From: Ceratodon purpureus
Taxonomy: Eukaryota > Streptophyta > Bryopsida > Pseudoditrichales > Ditrichaceae
DNA: 64,000 bases
Direction: 5' to 3'
NCBI GenBank assembly: GCA_014871385.1
Contig: CM026426.1
Coordinates: 96,454,572 to 96,518,571 of the forward strand
The notes beneath the pieces were generated by a model. It made no database searches and was not told where the DNA came from. It saw nothing but the letters and a program-made list of their open reading frames with translations. Made by a program: the position numbers and the translations under genes. How positions within the stretch are numbered: the first letter of the stretch is position 1; every line of letters begins with the position of its first letter. Of the stretch, positions 46,285-55,888 are shown piece after piece.

Positions 46285-46890
46285 TGATCGCGCCCGCATG
46301 GTCGCGCGCGTTTGCGCGCGCCCGTAGTGTGTGTACTCGCGCGCGCGCAAACCTGCCCCAGCGAGAGTAAACCCAGGATTACGCCCGCACGTGCGCGCGC
46401 GCACGAACTGCTCGCGCCCGTCGCACCAACAGCGCGCGAACGGATACTGAAATGTGGAACACCCGACGGTGTCTCCGTCGTTTCGCTCGCGCCCGATTCC
46501 GCATGCGCCCGCCCGATTTTGCGCGCGCCCGACATTGCACGCGCGCGAGCACTGCAACCCGGGTGAGGGACTAATTTCTCTCCCCAAACCCCCTTTTCCA
46601 TTTGCACGCGCGCGCATTCGCGCGCGCGTCCTGATCGCGCCCGTCAAACCAACCGCGCGCGCACGGTCGCGTGATTCTGAATCTCTTCCTCCCCCCACAA
46701 TGTCTCCCGCAGTCCGTTCGCGCCCAATTTCGCGCGCGCCCGATTGCGCGCGCCCGTCAATACTCGCGCGCGAGCACTGCAACCATATCATGGAACTAAT
46801 TTCGCCCCCCGAACTCCCTCGTTCCATTTGCACGCGCCCGTACGCGCTCGCGCCCATCAATGCGGGCGCCTGTTTTGCACGCGCCCGAGC
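46285..46890. repeat. CGCGCCCG array without a clear gene, partly a 240-bp tandem
   Basis: Dense GCGCGCCCG words. Two units of about 240 bp (roughly 46450-46685 and 46686-46910) share GAGCACTGCAACC, GGACTAATTTC/GGAACTAATTTC and CCATTTGCACGCGC landmarks. Unlike the arrays before genes, no TATA box or ORF follows. It may be a relic promoter or a site for protein binding. Confidence 0.65.
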
Positions 46891-47069
46891 ACTCCAACAA
46901 CATCACTCAAATAAATTTTATGATTCCACCACTCTCCCATCCGATCCCCTTGTTTTTATTTAATATTCCCACACTCTCTAAATTTTTAATTTTATTTTTT
47001 CCCCTTCTTTGAACACTACGTTTTTATTTAACTCCTAATCTCATTTTGTCTGTTCATTTTTATGATATA

Positions 47070-47140
47070 CTAAAGCTAGCAAATCTTCATGTCGACCCAG
47101 AGTCACATGAAGATCCTCTAAGCGCCTGAGTTCAGCTGAT
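47070..47140 (-). pseudogene. 71-bp fragment of a coiled-coil coding sequence
   Basis: On the - strand this reads SAELRRLEDLH-like, and it matches 57507-57577 (+ strand) with six differences in 71 bases. It lies between simple repeats with no surrounding gene, so it is a remnant of a shared gene in an inverted position relative to the other copy. Confidence 0.5.
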
Positions 47141-47182
47141 ATATATCCACTATTTGTTTTTTTTCCACTGTTTTTTTTTTCC

Positions 47183-48040
47183 CCCCTTCGTTGAACACTA
47201 CGCTTCTATTTAATTCCTTCTCTCATTTCGTTTGTTCAATTTTATAATTCCACCTCTCCCCCATCTTCCCGCCTTATTTTTATTCAATACTTCTACGCTC
47301 TGTAATTTGTTTTATATTTTTTTTTCCCCTTCTTTGAACACTACGCTTCTATTTAATTCCTTCTCTCATTTTGTTTGTTCATTTTTATAATTCCACCTCT
47401 ACTCTATCCTCCCGCCTTATTTTTATTCAATACTCCTATGCTCTTTAATTCTTTTTTTTTTTTTTTTTTCCCCCTTCGTTGAACACTACGCTTCTATTTA
47501 ATTCCTTCTCTCATTTTGTTTGTTCATTTTTATAATTCCACCTCTCCTCTATCCTCCCGCCTTATTTTTATTCAATACTCCTACGCTCTTTAATTCCTTT
47601 TTTTTTTTTTTTCCCCTTCGTTGAACACTACGCTTCTATTTAATTCCTTCTCTCATTTTGTTTGTTCATTTTTATAATTCCACCTCTCCTCTATCCTCCC
47701 ACCTTATTATTATTCAATACTTCTACGCTCTGTAATTTGTTTTATATTTTTTTTCCCCCTTCGTTGAACACCACGCTTCTATTTAATTCCTTCTCTCATT
47801 TTGTTTGTTCATTTTTATAATTCCACCTCTCCTCTATCCTCCCGCCTTATTATTATTCAATACTTCTACGCTCTGTAATGTGTTTTATATTTTTTTTCCC
47901 CCTTCGTTGAACACCACGCTTCTATTTAATTCCTTCTCTCATTTTGTTTGTTCATTTTTATAATTCCACCTCTACTCTATCCTCCCGCCTTATTTTTATT
48001 CAATACTCCTATGCTATTTAATTTGTTTTTTTATTTTTTC
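47183..48040 (+). repeat. Satellite-like tandem, unit about 143 bp, six copies
   Basis: Landmarks TTGAACACTACGCTTCTATT recur at about 47191, 47334, 47479, 47621, 47764 and 47907 (spacing 142-145). Each unit has a T-run of variable length, CCCCTTCGTTGAACAC, TTATAATTCCACCTCT and TCCTCCCGCCTTAT. A diverged copy begins near 47001. No coding potential. Confidence 0.85.
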
Positions 48041-48207
48041 CTTCATTTTATAAATTTGAATGCCTATTCGTTTACTTTTTTTTTCTTTTTTTTTCTTTTG
48101 GGTACTCCAATCTCCCATACTAATGTATGGTATTTCAGTGTAGTCCATTCTCTCCCTTAAGCTTTATTTTTTTTTATTTTTTTTGAACTTACGACTTTTA
48201 AACTTCA

Positions 48208-48512
48208 TTGCGCGCGCCCTGTTGGATCGCGCGCGTCCGAACGCGCCTGCAGGCGCCCGCGCGGTGGCGTCTGCAGTCGACCCATTGAACCTGCCCACGC
48301 GCGCGCGCGCACACTTGCAACCGCGCCCGCAAGTACGCGTGCGCGCCTACGTGTTCGACGCGCGCGCGCAACCTCCCCGACGTGCGCTCGCCCTGCTCGC
48401 GCCCACCCGTCCGCGCGCGCGCGACCTCCCCGACCTGCGCTCGCCCTGCTCGCGCCCACTCGTTCGCGCGCGCCTGCTCGCGCCCCACGCCGCCTGCGCG
48501 CGCGCTCGGGGT
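48208..48512. repeat. CGCGCCCG-type array, very CpG-rich
   Basis: About 300 bp of GCGCGCCC, CTCGCGCCC and CGCGCGCG words, including an internal near-duplicate around 48390 and 48445. A TATA box and gene do not follow directly; the array before the transposase begins 330 bp later. The frames open through it on both strands are artefacts of base composition. Confidence 0.6.
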
Positions 48513-48837
48513 TTCAACTGGATTAACGCAGTAACTAGTAAAATTTATCCCATATTTTGAGTTAACACTGCCTGAGGTTAGCTTAAAACGACTTACCTTC
48601 CAGTGGGTGGGCAGAAACATGAAGGGCGAGATGACAGCCTGCTCCAGTTCTTAGACATGTGTGAATGGGGTGGGTAGTCCTCCCGCACTCTCATGTTTCT
48701 CAATCTTTTCACTTAAATAGGATTCCTTTTATGTAGATGTGCACGTGTATGTAGTTTACACACTTTGATTTATTTAAATTTTATTCATTTTTCCCTCTCG
48801 ATGTTACTTCTTCTCGTTGAATTCAGGTGGCCAAATC

Positions 48838-49164
48838 GATCTCGGCCGTTTGATCGCGCCTGCACCCGACCGCCCGTGCGCGCCCGTGCCTGCATTCGCC
48901 CGCCGCTCTCCGCCCGTGCGCGCCCGTGCCGGCATTCGCCCGCCGCTCTCCGCCCGCGCCCGCCCGCTTCGCGATCCAGCGCTCGCGCCCGCCCCCGCTC
49001 GTCTTCCACCGCGCGCGCTATCCGCCACGCGGCCTTCAATCGAGCGCACCCACCTGTGCCCGCCCGTTCGCGTCGGAGCGCGCCCGATCTTCTGGTGCGC
49101 GCGCGCCCGTTCGGTCGCGCCCGTCCGAACAGTACTCGCCCGGTCGCGGGCGGCAGTATATAAA
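48838..49164 (+). promoter_or_regulatory. CGCGCCCG array and TATA box of the hAT transposase
   Basis: Array of CGCGCCCGT and CGCCCGC cores from 48855, with a near-duplicate of about 53 bp (48876-48928 and 48929-48960). It ends at TATATAAA (49157-49164). The leader shares TTGGGTGGGGGGAAT with the leader of the kinase gene. Confidence 0.7.
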
Positions 49165-49407
49165 CTGCCCCCTTGATTTGACATCCACCTTACCTCCTTG
49201 CGTGCTTCATGTCCTGGGTCTCCTTGAGGGCTCCTTGCTTGAAACTGTTAGCTTGGGGAGACACTTGGTTTGGGTGGGGGGAATGTAAAAATTCTTCTCT
49301 CCATAAATCAATGTGTCAAGCACTTTTCAGACACACTAAGTTATTCAGATAATAATCTTTTGGTACTTCTGGTCCTATTAGTCCCGATACTTCCCTAATC
49401 ATTCACT

Positions 49408-52400
49408 ATGGATCCGGTTGAAGCGGTTGAACCGGTTGAAGTGGTTGCTCCGGCTAGAGCCATTCCAAGACTCGGTACGAGAGAGTGGGCACCATGGTTT
49501 TCGGTCAAGCTCCAGGAAGGGTCACTGTCACATAAGGTAGCCCAATGTGTGTATTGCAGGACCAAGTTTTCGTACGTGAGGCATAGGTGCTTTCAGCATT
49601 ATGGTTGGGACCAGTCCAATCTCTCGAGGGTTTGCCAAAAGGCACCTACCGTAGTGAAGAGGAAGTTTCAGTTTTGCGCTGGAAAGATTCCCGGCCCTTT
49701 GACACAGGAGGAGGTGGATGGTATCAGGCCAACGTTCCCCGCGTCAGTTCAACGTGGAACATCCAGTGCTTCCACACACGGCACTCTGTACGGTGGATCC
49801 GAACCCTCGTATAATGATACCGAAGAGGACCGAAATGTCTCCAGTGTTGCACCTAGTAGGGCCGGTTCGAATACCACTAGGAGCTTGCGGCAACAGGACA
49901 TGAGTGAAGCACTCCAGATTGCCAAGTGGAAGGAGCTGGACATGTTGTGGTCATCCTTCTTTTACGAAGCCAACGTCGCATTCAACGTGGCCAAGCACCC
50001 AGCATTTATTAAGGCGGTGAGCACAACCGCGGCTGCCGGATTTAACTACGGTCCTCCTTCCTATGACGCGATGCGAACAACGCACATCAAGGAAAAAAAG
50101 AAGTTAATCAAGGCAAAGATTGATGAACGTACGAAAACCTCGACCGAGTTATACGGGGCTACCATATGCTCCGATGGTTGGGATAATGTGAATCGCCGAC
50201 CGTTGATGAATGTCATGCTAGTATGTCCGGCAGGCGATGTATTTCTTGGGTCTGTTGATACGACTAGCGAGAAGAAGTCAATGGGATATATTGCCGGGGA
50301 GATGAAGAAATATATTCGAGAAATTGGCCCTCAGAATGTTGTCCAGATTTGCACGGACAATGTAGCCAACATGCTTGGCGCCATGGATAATATCCTAGAG
50401 GAGTTTCCCCACATGTACAAGCAGGGCTGTTGTGCCCATATTCTAGATCTTCTTATGGAGGACTGGGGCAAGGAAGTCTTTGTGAAGGATTTGGTCGCCA
50501 AGGCTAAACACGTGTGTCATTACATTCGGAGACATCATGTTCCCATGGCCCTTTTCCGCAAATTTGAACCGAAGTTGTCCTTGGTGGTTCCCGCTGAAAC
50601 CAGATTCGCTTGTAACTATCTCATGATAGCGCGCCTTATGGAGGTTAAATTTGCTTTGGAGCAAGTGGTCATGGCAGCGGAGTGGTTCGAGTATGTCGAC
50701 GGTTTATTCAACCAAACCAAGGGGGTGCGTAATCATGCACGCGCAAGCGTAGTGCGTCAAACAATTCGTGACGATGGGTTCTGGCATCAGTGTGACAACT
50801 TCACGCACCTAGTGAAACCAGCCCTAGTAGCTCTTAGAACCTTCGATGGAAGCCAGCCGGCAATGGGCAAGGCATGGATTACAATGAGCAACCTAAAAGA
50901 TCACGTGTACAATCTCCGAGGATCCCCTTGCTTTTTCCCACCTGTCATGGCAACAAGGATGGAGCTGCGGTTCGACCGTAGATGGGACATGATGCATACC
51001 GATCTTCATTATGCCGCGGCGCTCTTGAACCCTTGGGTTAGAACGCATAAGGGCTTACAAGTCATAGGAGAAGCGAAGGCGGCTCTCAATCGGGTGTTTC
51101 GTCAGGTGGGTGGCCAAATGGGAATTCCATTTGGCGATCTTATGAAAGAGATGATCAAGTTCGACGAGGGACGTGGCCCTTACAGCCCCGAAGTGACCAT
51201 CGATATCAGAGGTTTGAATCTGGAACCCCATCAATGGTGGCAGAGGATTGGAGGGGGGCCCTTGGCAGTCATTGCGAAGCGCATTTTATCTCAGGTCTGC
51301 TCCGCCTCATCGTGTGAACGGAATTGGAGCATGTATTCGTTTGTCCACAACAAGGTACGCAACCGCCTAGGGTTGGAGAAGTCTGAGGCCTTGGTGTACA
51401 TTTATACGAATAGCAGACTCCTCCGCGAACGCCCAAAGCCCAACCCCCTCAGATGCTACGAGAACAATGCATGGTCAGAGGAGTCAGATCCGGAGAGAGA
51501 TCCAAGCGAAGAAGAAGGAGATGACGACGATCATTACATACCAGTTGACCACGCAGGCAGTGGGGATGATGATGTCTGGGGACATGATAACGTCGACGTT
51601 AACACAAATGGGCAAAACGACGGTAATGGCAACGGACGCGGTGACGCTAACCGCAACAATCCGCGTGACCGCAACAACCACGATGATAACGGTGATGCGT
51701 ACGACTTCAACAATGAACCAGAATATAACCAGGGAAACCCGGACATGAACATCTATGGAGACGAATTACCCACACTCCCGGTATTTGATGAAGCGGCTAA
51801 TGCAGAAGGAAGAGGCGCTCGTGACGAAAGAGATGCTATTCCAGTCCAAATCAATCCAGAGAACAATGACGGGGTTGCAGATGATTCATCCAGCGAGGAC
51901 CATCTTGGCAACGATATCCATGCTGGCGATGATGATGAGGACAGTGACGAAGGGGGTGATGGAAGTCATGGACGGGCTGTAGATGGACCTCATTGGACCG
52001 GCCTCGTTAGTGGGGAGGGCAATTGGGGAACCGTTCCGGCACAAGGCGACTCAAGCTTGTTTCAAGAGATTCCTCCTGCTCACGAGAGAAGGACCGTGCA
52101 CGCAATCCCCGCACAGACTGTGGCTCCATCCCAACCCACTGGTACGAGGGGTATCGAACCAGATACAATCGTGGATGGAGGCCTGGCTCGGAGGCCCACA
52201 AGTTCAATGGGCGCAAAAATAGCTCAACTCCTTAGATCATCAGCAGCGGCGAGGCCTCCACTCAATCGAGCTGGTGGTAGTCGGCGTGGTGCCTCCACCG
52301 CCAAGCTAGTCCCCGTGGCGCCAGCTATAGACGACGCCGTACAGAATGTGGCCCAACGTGGTGCGAAGAAGTCCACAGACAAGGTTGTTAGGAAACCACC

Positions 52401-52854
52401 ATCACAAGAACCCCGCGGAGGAACACGAAAGTCAAGCAAAAGAACTGGACCTGATCCCCTTCCATTCTATACAGGGTACACTGAAGGGGGGCCTTCTTCT
52501 GGAACTGGGGTTGTTCGCACACGCATAATCAGTGAGGATGGCATCACAGCCATCGGTAATTCCGGAAAGGAGAGGCCTATGAAGCGCCTAGTAAGTGCCA
52601 GAGATGGCAATACGGGTGAAGTTTCCATGCAAGTGCGCAATATTACATCGGAGGTGGAAGGAGAGGTACAAGCTCCAGTGGTCGGAGCTCCTAAGGATGA
52701 AGGTGACAACGAGCACTCAGAGGAGGGAGACCCGGATTGCGATGAGGCGCCAGATGACGAAGATGTGATAATCCGGCACGAATTGGGGCCCACTGTGGCT
52801 CGGAAAAGACAATCTTCACGCAAGAAGAAGCCCCGCAAAGCAAGGAGAGTCTAG
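49408..52854 (+). CDS. hAT-family transposase of element B, 1148 residues, apparently intact
   Basis: Single-exon frame from ATG 49408 to TAG. BED-type finger at about 30-75 (CVYCRTKFSYVRHRCFQHYG). DUF659/RNase H-like catalytic core with D256 (ICSDGWDNV), D317 (QICTDNVANM) and E637 (SCERNWSMYSFVHNKVRNRL), the DDE set of hAT enzymes; the last is in the hAT dimerisation segment. After residue about 690 comes an unusual 450-residue tail: Asp/Asn-rich and acidic (700-880), then Pro/Ser/Arg-rich, ending in KRQSSRKKKPRKARRV, a probable nuclear signal. The role is cut-and-paste movement through the terminal and subterminal repeats. It is the only gene in the window able to mobilise element B, and perhaps C. 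No lesion seen. Confidence 0.92.
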   Translation: MDPVEAVEPVEVVAPARAIPRLGTREWAPWFSVKLQEGSLSHKVAQCVYCRTKFSYVRHRCFQHYGWDQSNLSRVCQKAPTVVKRKFQFCAGKIPGPLTQEEVDGIRPTFPASVQRGTSSASTHGTLYGGSEPSYNDTEEDRNVSSVAPSRAGSNTTRSLRQQDMSEALQIAKWKELDMLWSSFFYEANVAFNVAKHPAFIKAVSTTAAAGFNYGPPSYDAMRTTHIKEKKKLIKAKIDERTKTSTELYGATICSDGWDNVNRRPLMNVMLVCPAGDVFLGSVDTTSEKKSMGYIAGEMKKYIREIGPQNVVQICTDNVANMLGAMDNILEEFPHMYKQGCCAHILDLLMEDWGKEVFVKDLVAKAKHVCHYIRRHHVPMALFRKFEPKLSLVVPAETRFACNYLMIARLMEVKFALEQVVMAAEWFEYVDGLFNQTKGVRNHARASVVRQTIRDDGFWHQCDNFTHLVKPALVALRTFDGSQPAMGKAWITMSNLKDHVYNLRGSPCFFPPVMATRMELRFDRRWDMMHTDLHYAAALLNPWVRTHKGLQVIGEAKAALNRVFRQVGGQMGIPFGDLMKEMIKFDEGRGPYSPEVTIDIRGLNLEPHQWWQRIGGGPLAVIAKRILSQVCSASSCERNWSMYSFVHNKVRNRLGLEKSEALVYIYTNSRLLRERPKPNPLRCYENNAWSEESDPERDPSEEEGDDDDHYIPVDHAGSGDDDVWGHDNVDVNTNGQNDGNGNGRGDANRNNPRDRNNHDDNGDAYDFNNEPEYNQGNPDMNIYGDELPTLPVFDEAANAEGRGARDERDAIPVQINPENNDGVADDSSSEDHLGNDIHAGDDDEDSDEGGDGSHGRAVDGPHWTGLVSGEGNWGTVPAQGDSSLFQEIPPAHERRTVHAIPAQTVAPSQPTGTRGIEPDTIVDGGLARRPTSSMGAKIAQLLRSSAAARPPLNRAGGSRRGASTAKLVPVAPAIDDAVQNVAQRGAKKSTDKVVRKPPSQEPRGGTRKSSKRTGPDPLPFYTGYTEGGPSSGTGVVRTRIISEDGITAIGNSGKERPMKRLVSARDGNTGEVSMQVRNITSEVEGEVQAPVVGAPKDEGDNEHSEEGDPDCDEAPDDEDVIIRHELGPTVARKRQSSRKKKPRKARRV

Positions 52855-53185
52855 ACTGTGGTCACCTTTTTAGCGCATGAAGTAGCAGTTAATCTAAACA
52901 TACAATGTACCGGCTAAAAACCAAAAAAAATACTATGTTATTCTTAATGTTTTTTTTTTTTTTTTTGGTAGCACCTTCTTATTACGTAGACTTATACTGT
53001 TACTTAGAGTCAACCTAGTTCATTATCACACACTCAAAGGAATTGTATGGTTGTGCTCTGTATTATTTTTTGTGCGCTAAATGCGGTTAATATATCTCCA
53101 TTGAGTAATTTCGCAGTGAATTTTCTTGGTATTTTGTTCAATATACGAGTATACCGTAACCGAACCTGTACAGTGTATGTAACGC
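52855..53185. other. 3' spacer of the transposase
   Basis: AT-rich with a T-run of about 18 near 52950. No gene or structured repeat recognised. Confidence 0.4.
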
Positions 53186-53548
53186 TGCATATCCGGGCGC
53201 GTGCACTGGGACGGGCGCGTACAGGAAGGCGGGCGAGTGCACGGAGTCGGGCGCGTGCGCGGGGACAGGCGCGTGCACGGTCACGGGCGCGTACAGCGTG
53301 CTCGCGCGTACAGATAACCGGCGCGCGCAGGGGTACGGGCGCGAGCACGCGGGCACGGGCGCCTGCGGCGTCGGGCGCGCCCGATGTGGGCTGACGGGCG
53401 CGCACCTGGGCACGGGCGCGGGCAGTCCCCCGTGCGAACGCGGTGGACGGGCGCGTGCGGATGGGCGCATGCGGACGGGCGCGTGTGGAGGCCCTGTGCG
53501 CGCGCGTGTACGCGCTTACGGGCGCGAACAGCCGAGGGGAGCATAAAA
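53186..53548 (+). promoter_or_regulatory. Inverted CGCGCCCG array and TATA-like box of the kinase-like gene
   Basis: Same motif as the other arrays but on the opposite strand (CGGGCGCGTGCAC and similar on +), so its function does not depend on orientation. It ends at CATAAAA (53542-53548). The leader has TTGGGTGGGGGGGAATTT, shared with the transposase leader. Confidence 0.65.
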
Positions 53549-53722
53549 GGCGCCCCTTAACCCTTATTTTCTACTTTTTAAAGTCTCCTCTCCCAGGTGG
53601 CTCCTTGTCCTAGCCCGTGACTCCACGTGCTCTGCTTGGAACTGCAGGAAGTGGGTGCAACCAGATTGGGTGGGGGGGAATTTTTTTTTTTTTTATTGTG
53701 TGTCCAGTTCATTATTCCAACT

Positions 53723-55291
53723 ATGTCGGTCTCTCGTGGATCCGGGAAACGTCCCGCCTACGTAGATCTTGATGCTCCTGTAGATGAGGTGGTGGCAACC
53801 TCCACAGCACCGACCGTTACAGGCTCAAACCCGTCATCAAGCTCATCGGGAAAGAAGAACCGGAAGTCGGCGAGTGAGAGGGACCCGGACTACCCACCTC
53901 CTCGGTACCAGGAATTCGTTAGAGAGCTAGCATTGGAGTGGTACGGATGTCGGAAACGGGAGATGATTACCCGTACGTACGTTGAGAAGGGGGAGACCGG
54001 AATTAAGGACTTGAAGACCCATTTGGAAGAGTATTTGTGGAAGAAGCTGGACCTTTCCGAGAGATATAATGATTGTATTCATTACTTTCATTTCCCTAAG
54101 TGGATGGAGCAACAAATAACAACAAACACTACGAACATTGTGCATGTCTTTGAGTGTGTCAACAAGAAGCCCAAGGAGGGCTACTCGCGGGCGCAGAAGG
54201 AGGAGATAGAGAAGCTCAAATATGTCCAGGATTCGTGCGTGAGATTCTCGAATAATAAGACGAGGGCGAGGCCATGGCTTGAAGCTGGATTGAAAAGCGC
54301 AATGGAGAAGTACTTGTGGGGAGCAGTGGTTGGAGTTCCGAGAGGGGTCAAGTTGGTTCCGCTGTCAAGCACAAAGGAAGGCGGTTATGGTAAAGTCCGA
54401 AAATTACGTATTGTTGGCATGCAAACCATACCTGAGACTTGTGTCTTTGCGGGGAAGAAGTCCAAGGCTCCAGACGAGACCCAGAAGCGGTACAAGACAT
54501 CAATAGAAGCCATGGTTTGCAGGATTGACCATCCCGGCGTTATTAAGTTTTTTGCGGTCAATGACTGGACGATGGAAGCCTACACGCTTTGGTGGAATGG
54601 GGATTGCCTGTAGAATTTTCTGCACAAGTTCAATTCAAATATCGGTGAGGGTACTCAGAACCGTAAGATCCACAAGCAAACCGATATGCCCATGGAAACA
54701 CGTGACCATGTTAAGGCCTTCCGCACCCATAGGGCCAAGCTAGCTTGGGCACTGATCTGTATTATGGACCGGGTCCATAAGGGGTATTTGCAGCATAATG
54801 ACATCTCCCCGGGAAACGTCTTGCTTCACTTCCCAGAGGATAAAGTGAGCGAGGTTTACATTGGAGTATGCGACTGGGGCCTTGCAAGTCGGGTGTGTGA
54901 TACAACTCCTTCAAGGTACGGTTACCCAAGTGATGAGGCGCGTACGGAAGCCTTCAAGGAACGTGGTAGTTTTGTGGCTCCGGAGTTGTGGTACACTTAT
55001 GGTAAGCCAAATTCGGAGACCTCATATGAAACTATAAGGAGGAGACATCTATATACGCAGGCTGCCGATGCGTACTCGGTTGGAGTGGTAGCAAATATGA
55101 TTTGGAAGGACGAGGACGACTTCGACCTTTTCAAGGATACAGCGGGGAAGGCTAGATTTGCGGTGGCGTTGAAGGAGCTCACAAATCTCGATCCCAAGAC
55201 CCGCTCCACCTTGCGTTTGGTCCACGCTACTCTAACAGCCCCTCCCTACAATTTCCAAATCCCAGAGTGTTGTTATCGCAAACATATTTAG
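53723..55291 (+). pseudogene. Protein kinase-like gene with a single in-frame TAG
   Basis: From ATG 53723 one frame runs to TAG 55291 with one internal TAG at 54611-54613. N-lobe: Gly-rich loop EGGYGKVRKL (about 54380) and FAGKKSK with the likely ATP-binding Lys, then MVCRIDHPGVIKFF. C-lobe: LQHNDISPGNVLL (catalytic Asp and Asn; 54794), VCDWGLAS (DFG position is DWG), GSFVAPELW (APE) and AADAYSVGVV. The HNDISPGN loop recalls the HRDIS-GN signature of FunK1-type kinases of fungi. Full-length but for the TAG, which would replace a residue between the two lobes (CAG to TAG fits). An N-terminal 130-residue region is of unknown fold. Could be a fresh pseudogene or need read-through. Confidence 0.75.
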
Positions 55292-55489
55292 AAGTAGGCA
55301 AGTAGTGACAACAATGTGATATTCTCAGTTCTCCATAAGAGGGGACATTTTTTGTAAGTGGTTAACTGCCACAATTTTGCAAAACTTTTCAATAAACATT
55401 GCACTTCCCAATTGCCCTCTTCTGAAATACATGCCCTCTCTTGTCATTTATGATTTTGCCCGATGTCGCTCTTTCCCTACTAACCTGCA

Positions 55490-55748
55490 GCGCTCGCGCC
55501 CGACCGCCGGCGCCCGATGCAGCGCGCTCGCCCGAATGCACGCGCCCGATCCAAGCTCGCGCCCACATGACCGCGCCCGATAAGTGTGCTCGCGACCGTC
55601 AACTGGATCGCGCCCGCAGCGACGCTCGCGCCCGTTCGCAGGCGCACGCGTGCGGCCGGAACGACGCACGCACCCGTGACATCGCGTTCGCGCGGACGCT
55701 CGCGCCCGTCGTCCCGCTCGCGCCCGAGATCGCGCTCGCGCCCGCACT
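55490..55748. promoter_or_regulatory. CGCGCCCG array at the right end of element B
   Basis: Nine exact GCGCCCG cores in about 260 bp, most preceded by CTC or GAT. No gene follows inside B; it lies about 140 bp from the right terminus. It could be a promoter reading outwards into element C, or a transposition or silencing-control site. Confidence 0.6.
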
Positions 55749-55863
55749 AATTCAGCGCTAGGTAAATTCGTTTTACCCTTACCGTGAGTCAACTGGTCAA
55801 CGCCCTTATGTGACGGACACGGGGGTCTGTCTTGTCACCATGACGGACTAACGGACTAACGGA

Positions 55864-55888
55864 CGGTCGGTCCATTATGACAACCATG
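55864..55888 (-). repeat. Right terminal inverted repeat of element B
   Basis: Reads CATGGTTGTCATAATGGAC on the - strand; 15 consecutive bases identical to the left terminus. CGGAC repeats lie just inside (ACGGACTA twice, 55841-55867). Confidence 0.88.

Larger units (their letters stand above)
41546..55888 (+). mobile_element. Element B: 14.3-kb composite hAT transposon with four coding units
   Basis: Inverted termini CAGAGTTGTCATAATGGAC (41546) and, on the other strand, CATGGTTGTCATAATGGAC (55888), with 15 consecutive matching bases, flanked by ATACTACG on both sides. Just inside both ends are several CGGAC words (left 41561-41635, right 55810-55867), like the subterminal AAACGG sites to which the Ac transposase binds. 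Inside, all on the + strand: small helical protein (42142), coiled-coil/RING gene (43317), hAT transposase (49408), kinase-like gene (53723), each after a CGCGCCCG array with a TATA box. Typical plant hATs carry one gene and are 2-5 kb. It sits 25 bp after the transposase pseudogene of element C. Confidence 0.85.

Noticed and set aside
46285..46910. CRISPR-like array of direct repeats
   Set aside because: Repeats are irregular in length and spacing, there are no cas genes and the genome is eukaryotic.
48198..49184. Long Arg/Ala/Pro-rich frames in GC arrays on both strands (also at 42639, 46267, 53034, 55448)
   Set aside because: Open only because CGCGCCCG repeats lack stop words in several frames; they are promoter-type arrays.
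39801..54613. UAG reassigned to glutamine
   Set aside because: Tempting because of many in-frame TAGs, but the intact transposase (52852-52854) and the kinase frame (55289-55291) end at TAG, and TAA and TGA also interrupt frames. C-to-T decay is simpler.
41675..55798. Alternative ends of element B at CAGTTTACTACTGTTTACC and near 55798
   Set aside because: About 11 of 19 bases pair and no 8-bp flanking repeat is present; the ends at 41546 and 55888 have both.
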